Part shown: positions 37,560 through 49,439 of the stretch, in pieces
Numbering within the stretch: the stretch's first letter is position 1
Layout: every line of letters begins with the position of its first letter
Source of the DNA: Fasciolopsis buskii
Taxonomy: Eukaryota > Platyhelminthes > Trematoda > Plagiorchiida > Fasciolidae
DNA length: 64,000 nt
Reading direction: 5' to 3'
NCBI GenBank assembly: GCA_008360955.1
Contig: LUCM01005849.1
Location: 150,452-214,451 of the forward strand
Made by a program: the position numbers and the translations under genes
Notes under the pieces: generated by a model
What the model was told of the DNA's origin: nothing
Seen by the model: only the letters and a program-made list of their open reading frames with translations
Databases searched by the model: none

Positions 37560-40500
37560 GTTTAGACGTTTCACTTAGGGATAATTAGTTGCCCGTCCAA
37601 ATTGCCCATCTTCGTTATAAATTGTTACTAGTGATGGTGACTGAGTCATAAGGAAATTTTCCTATGGTAATCAGATTGCGAAAAAGTCACTGACGGATAC
37701 TAGGTATTTACTTAATTTGGTTCCTTAAATGGAATCTTGAAAAACATGGAAGACAAAATTATTGAACTGTGCGAATTATTTGGATTTGCATTCCAGTACT
37801 ACTAATTTTGAATACCGTCCATAAAGACGAAGTGGGGGCTGGTTAACTGAATAGTGCGGAGCAAACAATAGCCACACTCAGTAGCGAACTACAAACAGCT
37901 CAACGTTTAAAGTCATTAGGGTATAAACCCGCCAGACTCCATGCCACAGTTCACCACATATGCCAGGGCAAAATGTACGGTCTGAATCATTTCACTATTG
38001 AGGATCTTTTTTATCGTTGAAACCGCTGTTAAATATTGAGCTTTAGACAAATCGTATCGAGCATATCTATTTTTTCGTCCTAATTTCCGTATCTTATCTC
38101 CGAAATCTAGTGGTTAAGGTTAGTTTCAACGGTCCAAAAACTAAAACCTAACTGGCTTGGAATGGGCACGGACCATGCGCCGAACGCGGTGATGTGTGCT
38201 CCTTTTCCCGAATACGTTGTAGTTGGCCTCGTAAGCTAACTCGAAACCGAGAGATTAACGTAGTAGGAGGCAGATAAGGTAGTAAAACGAATTCTTCGAT
38301 TAGAAAATAGCCGAAACAGAATGGATAAGAAAATATTTTTCTATTATTGCCTCGGTCTCTGACACATTTCTTCTAAAATTTCCTTAAAACTAGTCCTTGC
38401 CAATCCCGAGGTTTTACTGGAACCAAAAAGATGTTGTAAGGACTTCGGTAGACACGTTGTAAACTTTGTTGTTCTCTGCGGGACCAGTTATTCTGCGGTT
38501 AAAGTGTCCTTAAAAATTAATAACGAAATCCCTTTGAATGCTGTTGCCTTTTCGCCTTTATCTTGAGGTTTGATATGCAGTTAGCTCATTGATTTCCCGC
38601 TCTACACTTTATTGAGTAATGTTGCCGGTTGTTTAATTCCTTTTTTTATATACCTAATAGGAATGTTTTTGATAACTAGCGGGTTTGGCTGGGACTTGAA
38701 TGTTCGATAAATATCTCCACTTTTCCTCTGCAAAACCCGAGAAATGAAATGGCATTTGGTTGTGCCAACTTGGACATCTAAATATAAGCTGTGTGCTTAT
38801 TAATTATTCAACATCGATCAGAAAGGTACTTGAATTTCAGTAATTTGGAACTTGACCAAATTGAATGCTCTGTTTACTTCTGGTTCTATACCCATTGTTG
38901 CATTCTCCCATTGCATTTATAGTGCGCCCATTGGAGAATGACTGTTGCATGAACAAATGCTTTTTCTTCATTATTTATTCAGTGAGGAGCCGACGGGATA
39001 AACATAAGTCTAACTATCTTCTTCCTATTATATTTTATTTAAGGTTAAGGGAAACAAGTTCATTGATCTGACCAACCAGTCACTTGTCCTCAGTCGATTC
39101 GTCGGGCTTAAAAGACCACGCTTGGTGTTATAAAAAGTGAATTTCCAATTGAAATAACGTGATAACTGTGAGCATAATGAAATACGCAATGTAGTTCCCC
39201 AAAAACCCCCTAGCATTGCGTCCCGTATCTACTAACCATGGAAGTGATTTCTTGCCTAAAACGACTAATAAATTGCTGTCCGACTGCGATATATATTTTT
39301 TTGGCTTGCAATAACTGTCAATGCTATCCAAGGCTAGTCGGTTACTATCATGTCTCCCAAACAAGTGCCCAGCGACACTTTACAACGCAGATTTGTAGTC
39401 GTCCCGTCCCTACATGCGAAGACTGTACTTAACCAGCAATTTATGGGCTTTGTTGCAACCTAGGTGACATGAAGCCTGCTGATATTTTGGTGCAATCGTT
39501 GTGCCTCCTGGTTTTAAATTAAACCCGATCCTCGTGGTATGAAGACAAGACACGTCGCACACACGGTGGAGATTCTATCGGATATGAAACACGGCGTAGC
39601 CATTCTTTGTTCGGATAAGCTGGTGGTCTTTAAATTGTTGGAAGACTTGAACCCCGTGGTGAACTGAATTAATAAAACATCTAAGTGAGAAATAACGTTG
39701 GTGTTCTCTACCAGAACCTGATTCCATTAGCTTACCAATCATACAAATTTGGTTTCACAACCATTGACAATGACGAAATGTGGGGTAGGTGTGTTTTGAA
39801 GTGTTTCATCGTGTGGGGAAAATTCATTTCAGTGTTAAAGTCTTGGTCAAAATGTACATCGCACAGTTTGCCTTTGTGCTGAAGATTGAACAATACTACT
39901 TGAGGTGAAATTATCATTTTTCAGCCTATGGTTGAGTATTTCGGCCATGGAGGAATCTGTAAAACGGATTATTAACTTTGTTGATCTCTAGGTGAACACG
40001 TTTAATTAGTTTTGCGTTTGTTTAGCAAATGGTTTGTTATGGTATGCCAAGCATAATGATCTCAGAACTGTAGGCGTTGTTCGGTCAACTCGGAAGAAGA
40101 GAGACCAAGAGAAATCGGGTTCTTGAAAGTAACCGTCATAGGATGCAGTTGTGGTGGATTACACAGCAGACATTTCGCCGAGCGAAGATTTCCGGGAACG
40201 GCGTTTATCTATTAAGGCTTCTCTATCCAGTTTGGTATTCTTATTATTCTTCATTACCCTTGGGAACCGATGCCGGCTCCAGTTTGCCGGAAATCTCGGA
40301 CAAAGACAATGGACTATTGCCTCCGTATGGTCGCGGTGAATGTCTCAGGCTCCAAGTTGATCATTCGATCTGCACATCTTCCGAAGTGCTCCCAAATGAT
40401 CATCCATCTTCAATAGCGTCTGCGGAGGGAGTTCTACCTACTGCCTTCTCGTGACGGAGGTGTTTTCACCAAAATGTAAGGAGGCAGTTGCCAGGCCCTG

Positions 40501-41087
40501 TCCACCGGGTTGTCTGAATTTTGGTTGTCCATTTAGGGGAAGTGGCTAAACTGCGGTTTTGACCTCCAACCACGGGGGAATACGAAACGTAGGGGAATAT
40601 GCTCACCGCCCCCTGTGTTGGAGAGGTGTACTAGGGGATATATCTCCATCCCACGAGCGTATGATCTGATCATTCATTCATTCACCGGTCTTCGGTTGGT
40701 TACGAGACCCTCATATCGTTCTGCTCCATTCCGGGCTAGATCATTTTACCATTGGCGATGCATAGGGTCTCCGAAGTCAACTCTGTACTTTGGTTCGGCA
40801 ATCGGGTAGTATCCAGCTCACTGACGATGCATGCACGCCGATGATTTGCCGTTGACTTAAAGGATGGGAGAGCTCCGTGTTTGTGGTGAACTCTACATAC
40901 TTTTCTATTCCTTATTGTTCCCCTTCTTCGCCGTGGTTCCTGTAACACGCGGCCTGTAACTAAATTACATATATATATATATTTAGAGTTGAGAAGGCGT
41001 ACACTGAGTTAATACGTTTATCGTGACGTTTCGATCCAAACTAGGACTCGTTGTCAAACGTGAATGAGTATATATATACATATATAC

Positions 41088-41119
<32 letters not shown>

Positions 41120-42123
41120 TGCTGCGTAATAGTCCGATACTCTTTATAATTTCATTCCTGTGGTATTTTAAAAATGGCACAAAAAGTGAGTGTAATGAGT
41201 AATAGAAAATCCAGTTACATATTTCTCATCGAAAATTGGTCGTTGGTTGCCGGGATCACCTTGGCCGTTGGTTTGTAGTGTTCAATTTCAGGCCCAAGAA
41301 TACTAATGGTTTTTTTCATTACCTGATAACTTTATTGTTGCCAGATGAATGTCATAATTACGTTGTAAATCTTTTGCACTCTTCGCTGGTAGCTTTGATT
41401 GGCTTTCTACTAATATACTGTCTCATGAGTGCTCTTGGTAGAATACAAAACCGCTCCAGTTTCAGTAGGAACGAGAAAATGGACTTTAATTGGTTGGTTT
41501 TTGATTTGACAGCTTTGTCATAGTCGAAGTTTGATGCAATTGTTCTCCCCTTACCTTCTGATGACGTCGTCGCAAAGTAGAACCGTCCGGTGTTATCGAT
41601 ATATATATTTGGTAATTTCGAGTCCTTTTATTACCTGCATGTAAATACCTTTAAGTACAACACAGCAGCCGCATTAAATCTGCTGTTGCTCCATTCTGCG
41701 TTAAGCGCCACAAGTGTAGTATTGCGTTAGTTCCTACCATATTGCGATATGTATGTTTGTTTGCACGTGATGTGGTACACCACTGCTTCTTGTCTATAAG
41801 GAAAACAACCCTACCACCCAAAACTAATTAGAACTTGATAAGCAGGTCATCCGGATTTGCATCGTTTTTGATCGATCCATACATCACCTATTGGCGGATG
41901 GTGACATTTATTGGTTGGTATATAAACAAGTGTTTATTAAACTAATAGCGTACCCATTTACAGTTTCTCTCTCAGCCTAGCATGTGACTGGTTTATGAAC
42001 CAAGCCATTTCTGTACATGCCCTATTCCAAGTTTGTCTGCATATTGATATCTTCCGAAAACCTTTTTCGTTCACTGAAAGAGATAACAAGCTGTATGGTG
42101 CTTCTTTGGATCTTCTATTTCAG
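37560..42123. other. Intron of the TBC1D24-like gene with TA microsatellites
   Basis: The rest of the intron between exons a and b. It includes a G+C-richer patch at about 40080-40960 with an ATTC run (40671-40684) and open frames on both strands that I cannot identify. Dinucleotide TA runs follow at 40967-40983 and 41069-41119. The final bases (TTCTTTGGATCTTCTATTTCAG, ending 42123) form a good splice acceptor. Confidence 0.5.
40967..41119. repeat. Paired TA microsatellites flanking a short spacer
   Basis: (AT)n at 40967-40983 and interrupted (TA)n with TACATA variants at 41069-41119. The 85-bp spacer contains CGTGACGTTTCGATCC, a type of motif often seen in dispersed invertebrate repeats. 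The unit may be a small dispersed repeat with TA-rich ends; this is inferred. Confidence 0.7.
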
Positions 42124-42657
42124 TCAGATGATGCGAACTTGGCCGATTTCGGTCCGACCACGGATGCGGATAGCAGCACTTCAGAATTGGCTGGTTACGA
42201 GCTCAGCGACCAACTTCTTCTCCCCACGTTTCTTCTAAATGAAGCAGGACAGAAGTGTCTGCGCGATATTTTGCATCAAATTATTCGCAGCAATCCGGAG
42301 CTGGTCTACGCGCCTCAGTTATGGCCGTTACTGGCCTTGTTTCTACATTATCACTCGGCACCTACAGCACGAGCATGTCTTCTGGGTTTATTGCGTCAAC
42401 CGGATCTGATCACACAGACCAAATCTGCCTGGATTGTGCACTCATTGGGATTAGAGCGTCTTGGCATGCTCGGTTTTGTTTCGAAAGATGCAAAACGTAC
42501 CACAAAATTAAGGCTGGAGCAGCACACAAACGAGGTACGAATCAGTCTGGCTCGTTGGCCAATTGCCCTCTGGCACTTGCCGTTCGGATACTTGGTTCGT
42601 CTAACCGACTGTTTCTTGGTTGAAGGTCCCAAGGTGTTTTTCCGTGCTGGCCTGTTG
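42124..42657 (+). CDS. TBC1D24/Skywalker-like gene, exon b (core of TBC domain)
   Basis: The acceptor TTCTATTTCAG ends at 42123 and the donor TTG|GTAAGT starts at 42658. The exon is 534 nt, phase 0 at both ends, matching the phase-0 end of exon a. An alternative acceptor at CCCATTTACAG (before 41963) would be phase 2 and so does not fit. The translation shows LLLPTFLLNEAGQKCLRDIL near the start, PQLWPLLALFLHYHS, and near the end GYLVRLTDCFLVEGPKVFFR. In TBC1D24 the equivalent blocks are LPEFV--LNARGEGAVRKIL, LPAVVALLLHYS and ARVFDVFLVEGYKVLYR, in the same order and spacing. The canonical Arg and Gln fingers of active Rab-GAP TBC domains are not obvious, as is usual for TBC1D24/Skywalker. The acidic Ser/Asp-rich first 30 residues look specific to this lineage. 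Confidence 0.85.
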
Positions 42658-44161
42658 GTAAGTTGACTTTTGTAAAACCCAAATGATTTTTTGTCCATCC
42701 ACGTAAATTGTAAATACACTATCTAAACGATGAAGCGACGTTGATGTTTACTCCACGGGAAGAACGCCTTGGGTAGTGTGAAATTTTACTTTTAAAGCCA
42801 AAGCCTGAAACATCTTGTACTCGGTCTGTTCGTCAGTAGACTGATGATGAGTCAAGTGACATTCTTTTTAATTAGTATCGGATCGATTTGGCTTCCAGAC
42901 GCTCATGACTTGTTGTAACTTCATGCAGGTTTGTTTCTCCCAATTTTTTTTGGGTCATGAGCATGGGGACTAAATAAGTAACTTACTCAATACAAGATAT
43001 CGTTTTGTCCGCAATTACAATACAGAATATGCCTTAGTGAACAATCCAAAAGTATTTCTAAGTAATTGAAAAATTGTACGTTCACTAAAGTTTAGTGTTA
43101 ACTATTGCTGATTGATTGTAAAGTTTTCGATAAGAGGAATTCCGAGCAGCGTTAGCATAAGCATTGAACTTACGGCAATTTGGGTACACTCTGTTCAATT
43201 GTCATATTTTTTCCGAAACAGCACATCACATCAAGGTGCTAAAGAGCAATCTTGATTCTATAATGTGCAGGATAGTAGTCAGATTGTAGGCTGGTGCAAA
43301 CTTTGATATTTCGCTCTATACTTTGTTCAGTGCATTGATGTGTACAGGACTATCATTTATGTTGCCTTATAGGGAAATAATTCAACAGAATTGTTTTTTT
43401 TGGAAGCATAAAGCTCATCAAATTGAGACACGGGACGCCTTCACCGTTATCAACATAAACTCGCCAAGTGTTTATCCTTAATCCCTTCTAAAGAAAACGA
43501 AGAATATGAAAAGCATGAGATGTCTGCGAGTCTGAGGCACGCATAGAACACGTAGCGGAAAAGTCTGCGCGTTGCTATCATTTAAGAGTTTTAGTTTTCA
43601 TGAATCCCGTTTTTAGTTTGCTGATCCACAAGAAGTGATTCGCGGTGGAGAAAATTCACGGGAGTTCTAGTATTTTGACAACATGGCTTTAATAATGTTT
43701 TTACTGGATACTTTGATTTCCAAATAAATATAAACAGTCCTACCAATGGATGCACATCAGTGACACTAACTAGAGCACTATTTGCGCTAGCCATACGGGG
43801 AGTTATTTTTTACCATTAATTCAAAGGTCGCTCTTGATGGTTGGTCATCATGCCTCCTTGGATGGTTGAGGGGATGATAAGTGAACTAATGATTCATGCG
43901 TGGTTTATCTTACGCACTGCGTATTGTGACACTGGGTTGACAACAAAAGGCGTTAACTGATAACTCCAGAGACAACGTTTGAGCGTATGCCCGGTCTGAA
44001 CAGCATCAACTCGCCGACCGATTGCAAGAAAAATTCCACTTTCCTGTTCATGGGCGGCCCACAAAGCACAATCATAGCAATTACCAGGAGTTATTATCGT
44101 CATTATTTGAAATCATGTAATACGGAATAAATCGTTCATTATCCAACATATGTCGAGTTTC

Positions 44162-44200
<39 letters not shown>

Positions 44201-47200
44201 TGGCGAAAGTAACGTTATGCAATCCAGTGGGTTTGTGGGATAACCGGTTTTCGGTTGACACTAGAAACGATGAATTTTAGAGTAACTTGGCTTTACCTAG
44301 TTGTGGATGCAGCTTCTTTGCTCAATTAGGAACGATAGATCAAAAGCAGTACACTTAAATGGAAATGTGATAGTTCATTGCTCTGAAAATAGATGCTCAT
44401 TTTTGCGCCCTGTACTCTACGAGCATTACATTTGTTCACCCACTGTGATCACCGAGTCGAAAAAACGGATCACTCTACTCTTGACCAATGAAACAAAAAC
44501 CAGTGTTATGAAACTCTTCTGACTATTTATGAACATACTTTAGATCCTGAGAATCGGGCTTGATCTCCACTGAACTCGATTAGCTTACCCTTTAGATGAT
44601 TTCTTCCAGTTCGTTGTTTTCTCAGTTGTCGGGACACTTGGAATTCGTTGACACCTTCAATACGGTGACTTTAATGTTCTGTTTCGGCTGTCCATAGTTG
44701 GTTGATCTCACTCCTGTCTAGATACGCAGCCACATTTGCCTATTTTTCAGACAATTGGGCACTCTGGCCAAGTTTGCCAAACCTTTATCATCCGCAAAAT
44801 CATCCATCTTTTGTGGTCATCCACTTAGTTGCTATGGGTTATGGCTCCTTGGTCGCCTTTGATTTCCACCGCAAGAAGTTCTGCTGTTCGAATTCGTGTT
44901 TTATTTGGCTAACTGACTTTAGCATGTTTTAGGACGCGTTGGTTGTGAACCTGTCAGCGCTGTCCAATCGGAAATTAGGCTCATTGTGGGAAATAGAATA
45001 GATGAAGACAATTAGGGAAGTTGGGTGTGAATATGTGATTGATTGATGTATCTGAATACTTTATCTCTGGAGTTTTGAATCGTGTGACACGTCAACATCG
45101 TGCTGTCGAATAATGGAAGAAAAAATTATTGTCAAGTCGTTTCGTAAACTACCCATGATTTGTGTCCAGTGTGTTGAAAAGTGCACATAGGTGAACTCGG
45201 AAATACATGCGAACTGTGCATGTTTCCTGAACACTAGGTGACCGATATAGCTAATCACTTTGAATAGATGTGCTAAACTAGGTGTATGCGTGTATAGATC
45301 ACACACGAGTTGCATATTTGGTATACCACTCACTCGTTAACAAAGGCTGACCTCACGTGGGCGGAGCAGTGATTGTAATATTGGTTTGTATGTGTGGTTA
45401 GGAACCTAACCCCTCGGGCCTATCGCCATACACCACGCACAATTACGGTGTCCATTAGCCTTTAGTCTATCTCTTTTTACTGTATCAAGAAGTGTGCATG
45501 TTGCAGACAACCAGCTAAGCCCAAAAGGGACGGTCGTCCTCCTGTACTAAAAATGGACATGATGTTACCTCCTTACTGCACCACAGTGGAATCATGACAG
45601 TTGACATCAGGTCTGTTGTTAGAGAGCCTAGCTCTCTCACGTCACGGTTGTATTCGTGGTTTTTCATGTTTTTAAAATGAACTAAAATAAATAATACACC
45701 CCGGTATAATTTAGATTTGAAGTGATGAGAAGCAGGTAATCTTTTTATGGACAAAACAAGCCTATCCAAGTACGGCAATAAAAATGTTCTTTGTCATTAA
45801 ACAGCCACGTTGCAGTATTCTTTGTGCAGGCAACAGATCTACTCCCGGTATACCGCGTGTTTAATGCTCCTAGTCTAGAATTTGCCGTGTTTCACATTTT
45901 ATTATGACATATTTCGTTGGTTTGTCAAAAAGATGTTTTGTCGATGTTGGTGTGTAAACACAGGTAATATTCACTTGTTCTTCACAGACAATGGTCACAT
46001 TTAAGAGAAGTCTGGTAAAGTTGGTTTGATTTCCTCAGCTGACACGATATTTTTAGTATATAAAAGTGTTTCTAAATCTTTTGCATATGAAACCATGGAC
46101 AGATGGCTTATCCAGAAGTCAGCCACAGTCGTTGAAAAGTAAACGAATGGTGAAGTGACTGGTAATGGATGAATTTAAACTAGGACTTCCAAACCCGAGG
46201 TTCGGTGTGTGATGACTGGTCGATTTCGTCAGCACTAAGTATTTCGATAAAGTTGATGGATGTTCTGGGAAATTTCTCTTCCGAAGTTTCAAAGCTAGTA
46301 TCATTTTTCGCTTTTCATTCTGATCCACAACTTTCTTGAAGTCACGTGCTTTTGAGATACCCTCTTCTTTATCAAACAGTCTCGATTCCACTCGGTTGTC
46401 TCAGTCGTACTTTCTTCATTGTTTTACTCTGTGTATGTTTCAAGTTGAAAACGAACATGGGAATAAGAGTAGGGTGAAATAAAATGATCGAACTTCATAT
46501 GGTCATGGCATCTTGTTCTAATGTCAGACTTGCACTTGTTTCGCAATCAACGATCTTAGTTGTTAACAAAAATAGCGTTATTCATGTTCAAGTGGCAAAC
46601 ATAATGGTGGTGGAGCGGTGGGTATGAGTGTTGAGTTGGAATTCTTCCCGCCCGGTCCATGATTTGCCCATTTAATAGCCTCTCATTGGTCGCAGATTGC
46701 TTCCAGAAATATTTTACATTCGTCATTTATTGAATAGTAGAGTAACGATTATCATTACTATCACTGTCATCGAAGTTGTTGCCGATACTACTAAGTAGTA
46801 CTCGTTTTGGAGTACTAGCTGGTTGGTAACTACTGGTATTCTTCGAAACGTAGTAGTTTAGTACTTAGGAATTTAAAGTATTTGTGAGATGCTCCACTAT
46901 GACATATTAACACGAAACTGTTCGGCAAAATTTCGTGCAAACATTGTACATCTGTTTCATCTTGTTTATTGCGCACCGTCGGTCATAGTAGGGCATATTT
47001 CCGACCGGGGATTATGAACATGCTGGCTTCTTGACGTCAACGTAACTGTTGGCGCGCTCCGATCCACAAACCATTGGCTTTGGAACTATTTTTGTCCCTA
47101 CATCTGCTACACGATGTGAACTTAAATTTTATTTAGTTTGACTTTCTTTTCATTACCCCGTTACCGGATTTTCTCGAGGTATTTGGGATCACGTTACCAT

Positions 47201-47689
47201 AAGTTCAGAGGTTCTTATACCGGACGTCCTCATTATGCTGGCGGAGCTAATTTTGTCTAAATTATGACAGACACCCCATAGGAATTGAATGAACGAACAG
47301 TTTTCACAATGGAATCTTGCTGGATGTACGTCGCTGACTGTCCCCAATAAATTCATTGAAACACGTGTTCACTGTTTTTGTGATTTCTGTCGACCCTTTC
47401 ATGTAATGTATCATTATTACTAACAATGATAATTTCATTCTCGCTGCATTTACAATCAGCTTAAATCGGATCGTATGTGAATGTGTTTATCGTCGGTTGG
47501 CGGTTTTAATCGATCCTCAGACTAGACGTTTGTATCGCAAGTGTTACACAAATAGCTGAAGGAAAGCCGTTATTCTGACATCGAACGAAGTGACTGGGAG
47601 CTCTTGAGAGGAAAAGCTTATCGACCTAACCGTGATGATGGTCTTCTTGGCTGTTATCGAAAATCGAGAACGCATGCCACGCAATGTGA
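42658..47689. other. Large intron of the TBC1D24-like gene, unremarkable part
   Basis: First 5 kb of the 16.4-kb intron between exons b and c. It contains a long (AT)n run at 44164-44197, and no gene or recognised mobile element otherwise. Confidence 0.5.
44164..44197. repeat. AT dinucleotide microsatellite
   Basis: Seventeen uninterrupted AT units inside the intron of the TBC-like gene; likely polymorphic in length. Confidence 0.95.
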
Positions 47690-49340
47690 AGGATTCCGTC
47701 AAGGCGAGACTGCCTCTTGACGTGATGTGACAGCTTGCGTGCCTCTATGATCCAACGAACTATACAGGATAGCTTATCTCAGGCCAAAATGCAACAAAGG
47801 TAAGTGAGTAGAGGCCCGACTAAGCAATCTCCCAGTCCTCCGGGACTGGGTTGATCTGAGTTGGCAGCTCAGTCAGAAAAATGAGTGGAAGAATAATTGA
47901 TCTAAGTACATGGGCTTCCACTCAGCCACACCTCGCCACCTTGCGATTAGACTATTGGAACTAAAGGCTTTGGTTTCGAACCCTAATCTGCTTAGCGGCT
48001 CTATTCCCTAGCAGTATTTGTCTACCATTCCTCATGAGTTACACGCCTACAAAGAATTCCATACTGCATCAATCGTCGCGCAGGATAATCAGGACCGCGC
48101 TTCCCTTTTCATCGAGTGGGGTGGGTAGTTATAAATGTACTGCTGCTCAATGCTCTCTCTTATTCAACCTATCTCTTCTGCCTTCATCCAAATCTCTGCC
48201 CACTCTGCCTACCCATAGTGTCGCCACTGATAACACGCCAGGCACTCGCAACGGTTCTTTGTCAAATAGTGTAGTAAGTGGTTTTCAGTCTGCCAGCTCA
48301 CATTTTCTCAACCTCGTCGGCCTCCGAATCTCGGTTCCTTCAGTGTGCACACCCATGCAGACTGACCACCAGGCGTATTTAGCTCTGACAGTGGACTCAC
48401 TTTCGATTGATGTCTGCTGCTTCAGTGGGACACGAATTCGGGATTTGAGTAGAGTAATTCGACTAACTGCGTCTAATGTCTCGTCAAGATATTTCCTGCG
48501 AACCTCAGGAGACGAATCAACCTAAACTTTGGGTCATTGCGGTGTAAGAATCGTTTTGAGTGAGGAAGGTGAAGCAGCCCTTTTAGACTGGATGCCGGTT
48601 AACAGCCGTTTGTGCAGCGTGAGGCTACAGGGATCATTTGGCGTTCAAAAGGATAATTGGGTTAAGCTTAGTTTATTTGTCATCTCGACATGCGCCCCCA
48701 ACAGACTGCAGACTGCTGACACGCAAAAAGACGAGTTTTATGACGAACTCGTCACCCTTGTTCGGAAGAGTAAAGGCTCTGGACATTGTAATTGTGGCAA
48801 GTGATTTTAATGCAGAAGTTAAGAAATTAAGTGCATCGGCAGCCTGTTTAGGTGTGCGATGCACATTGCCTTCTCAGCAAACAGATAATAGGGGAAGGCT
48901 TCTCCGAATGTGTGCGGATAATCGTTTGTTCCTGTTTGATACGAATTTCCGACACAGTTCTTGTTACACAACGGCATGGCACTCTAACTGATGTTGAAAC
49001 AGCTGTACAGTGCTTCCATAGTTTCTTTATGGTGAGTTGAGCGGTGATATCACATGGTGAATTATTTCATGACAACATTCATTCTCCTACTACCAACATG
49101 TACTAAGAACTCTCAAGAGCAGCAGTGTAGGTAAGCTCTGGGACCAGATTAAGTAGGCGGTGCATTTGGCAGTGGGCGGTTGTCTGTGGTCCTGAATCTA
49201 ACGTTCATTAAAGACTGTATCTCGCGAGGGTCGCTAGGTCTAATGGAGCAAAAACGCCAGCTCCCCAACAGTAAGGGGGTTAATAAGATTCGTTGACTAC
49301 TGCAATATCAATTAACGACAGTCCTTGTTAACGGCACTTT
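47690..49340 (+). mobile_element. RTE retrotransposon copy C/D, 5' half (5'UTR, endonuclease, linker)
   Basis: The 5' block (about 47690-47930), with GCTTGCGTGCCT and GGCAGCTCAGTCAGAAAAATGAGTGG, recurs at 59610-59800 before copy F and so appears to be the RTE 5' untranslated region. The endonuclease follows at 48520-48985: LLDWMPVNSRLCSVRLQG, DEFYDELVTL, then after a frameshift DIVIVASDFNAEVKKLSAS and DNRGRLLRMCADNRLFLFDT. These are APE-type RTE endonuclease blocks (SDFN, usually GDFN). The linker at about 49110-49330 aligns with copy H at 63205-63430 (ATTAAGCAGGCxxTGCATTTGGCAG and AATGGAGCAAAAACG). Stops and frameshifts are many. The 3' half continues after an antisense insertion, at 51225. 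Confidence 0.8.
48983..49111 (+). repeat. Fragment of the palindrome's SINE-like family inside RTE copy C/D
   Basis: The sequence from GAAACAGCTGTACAGTGCTTCC through GATATCACATGGTGAATTATTTCATGACAACATTC to ACATGTACTAAGAACTC matches 763-880, the 3' side of the palindromic element at the window start, with a few substitutions and a small deletion. It lies exactly between the RTE endonuclease and linker. Either the SINE-like family inserted here, or its 3' end is derived from an RTE segment. Confidence 0.8.
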
Positions 49341-49439
49341 GAAAGGTCGTTGTGCAGAAAATGTGTGGGATCTGAAGGTATTGTGTGAACAATTTTTCCA
49401 CGTGCTGAAAACTGCCGATCACATAGATTGAAGGACAAC

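Noticed and set aside
40077..40960. G+C-richer patch with a 125-codon plus-strand frame
   Set aside because: No motif or repeat match within the window; could be a dispersed repeat, but it cannot be classified.
41995..42123. ATG-started N-terminal extension of TBC exon b
   Set aside because: Phase-consistent splicing from exon a enters at 42124 after a strong acceptor. The extension has no TBC homology that I can defend, although part of it (about 42085-42120) resembles the family loosely.
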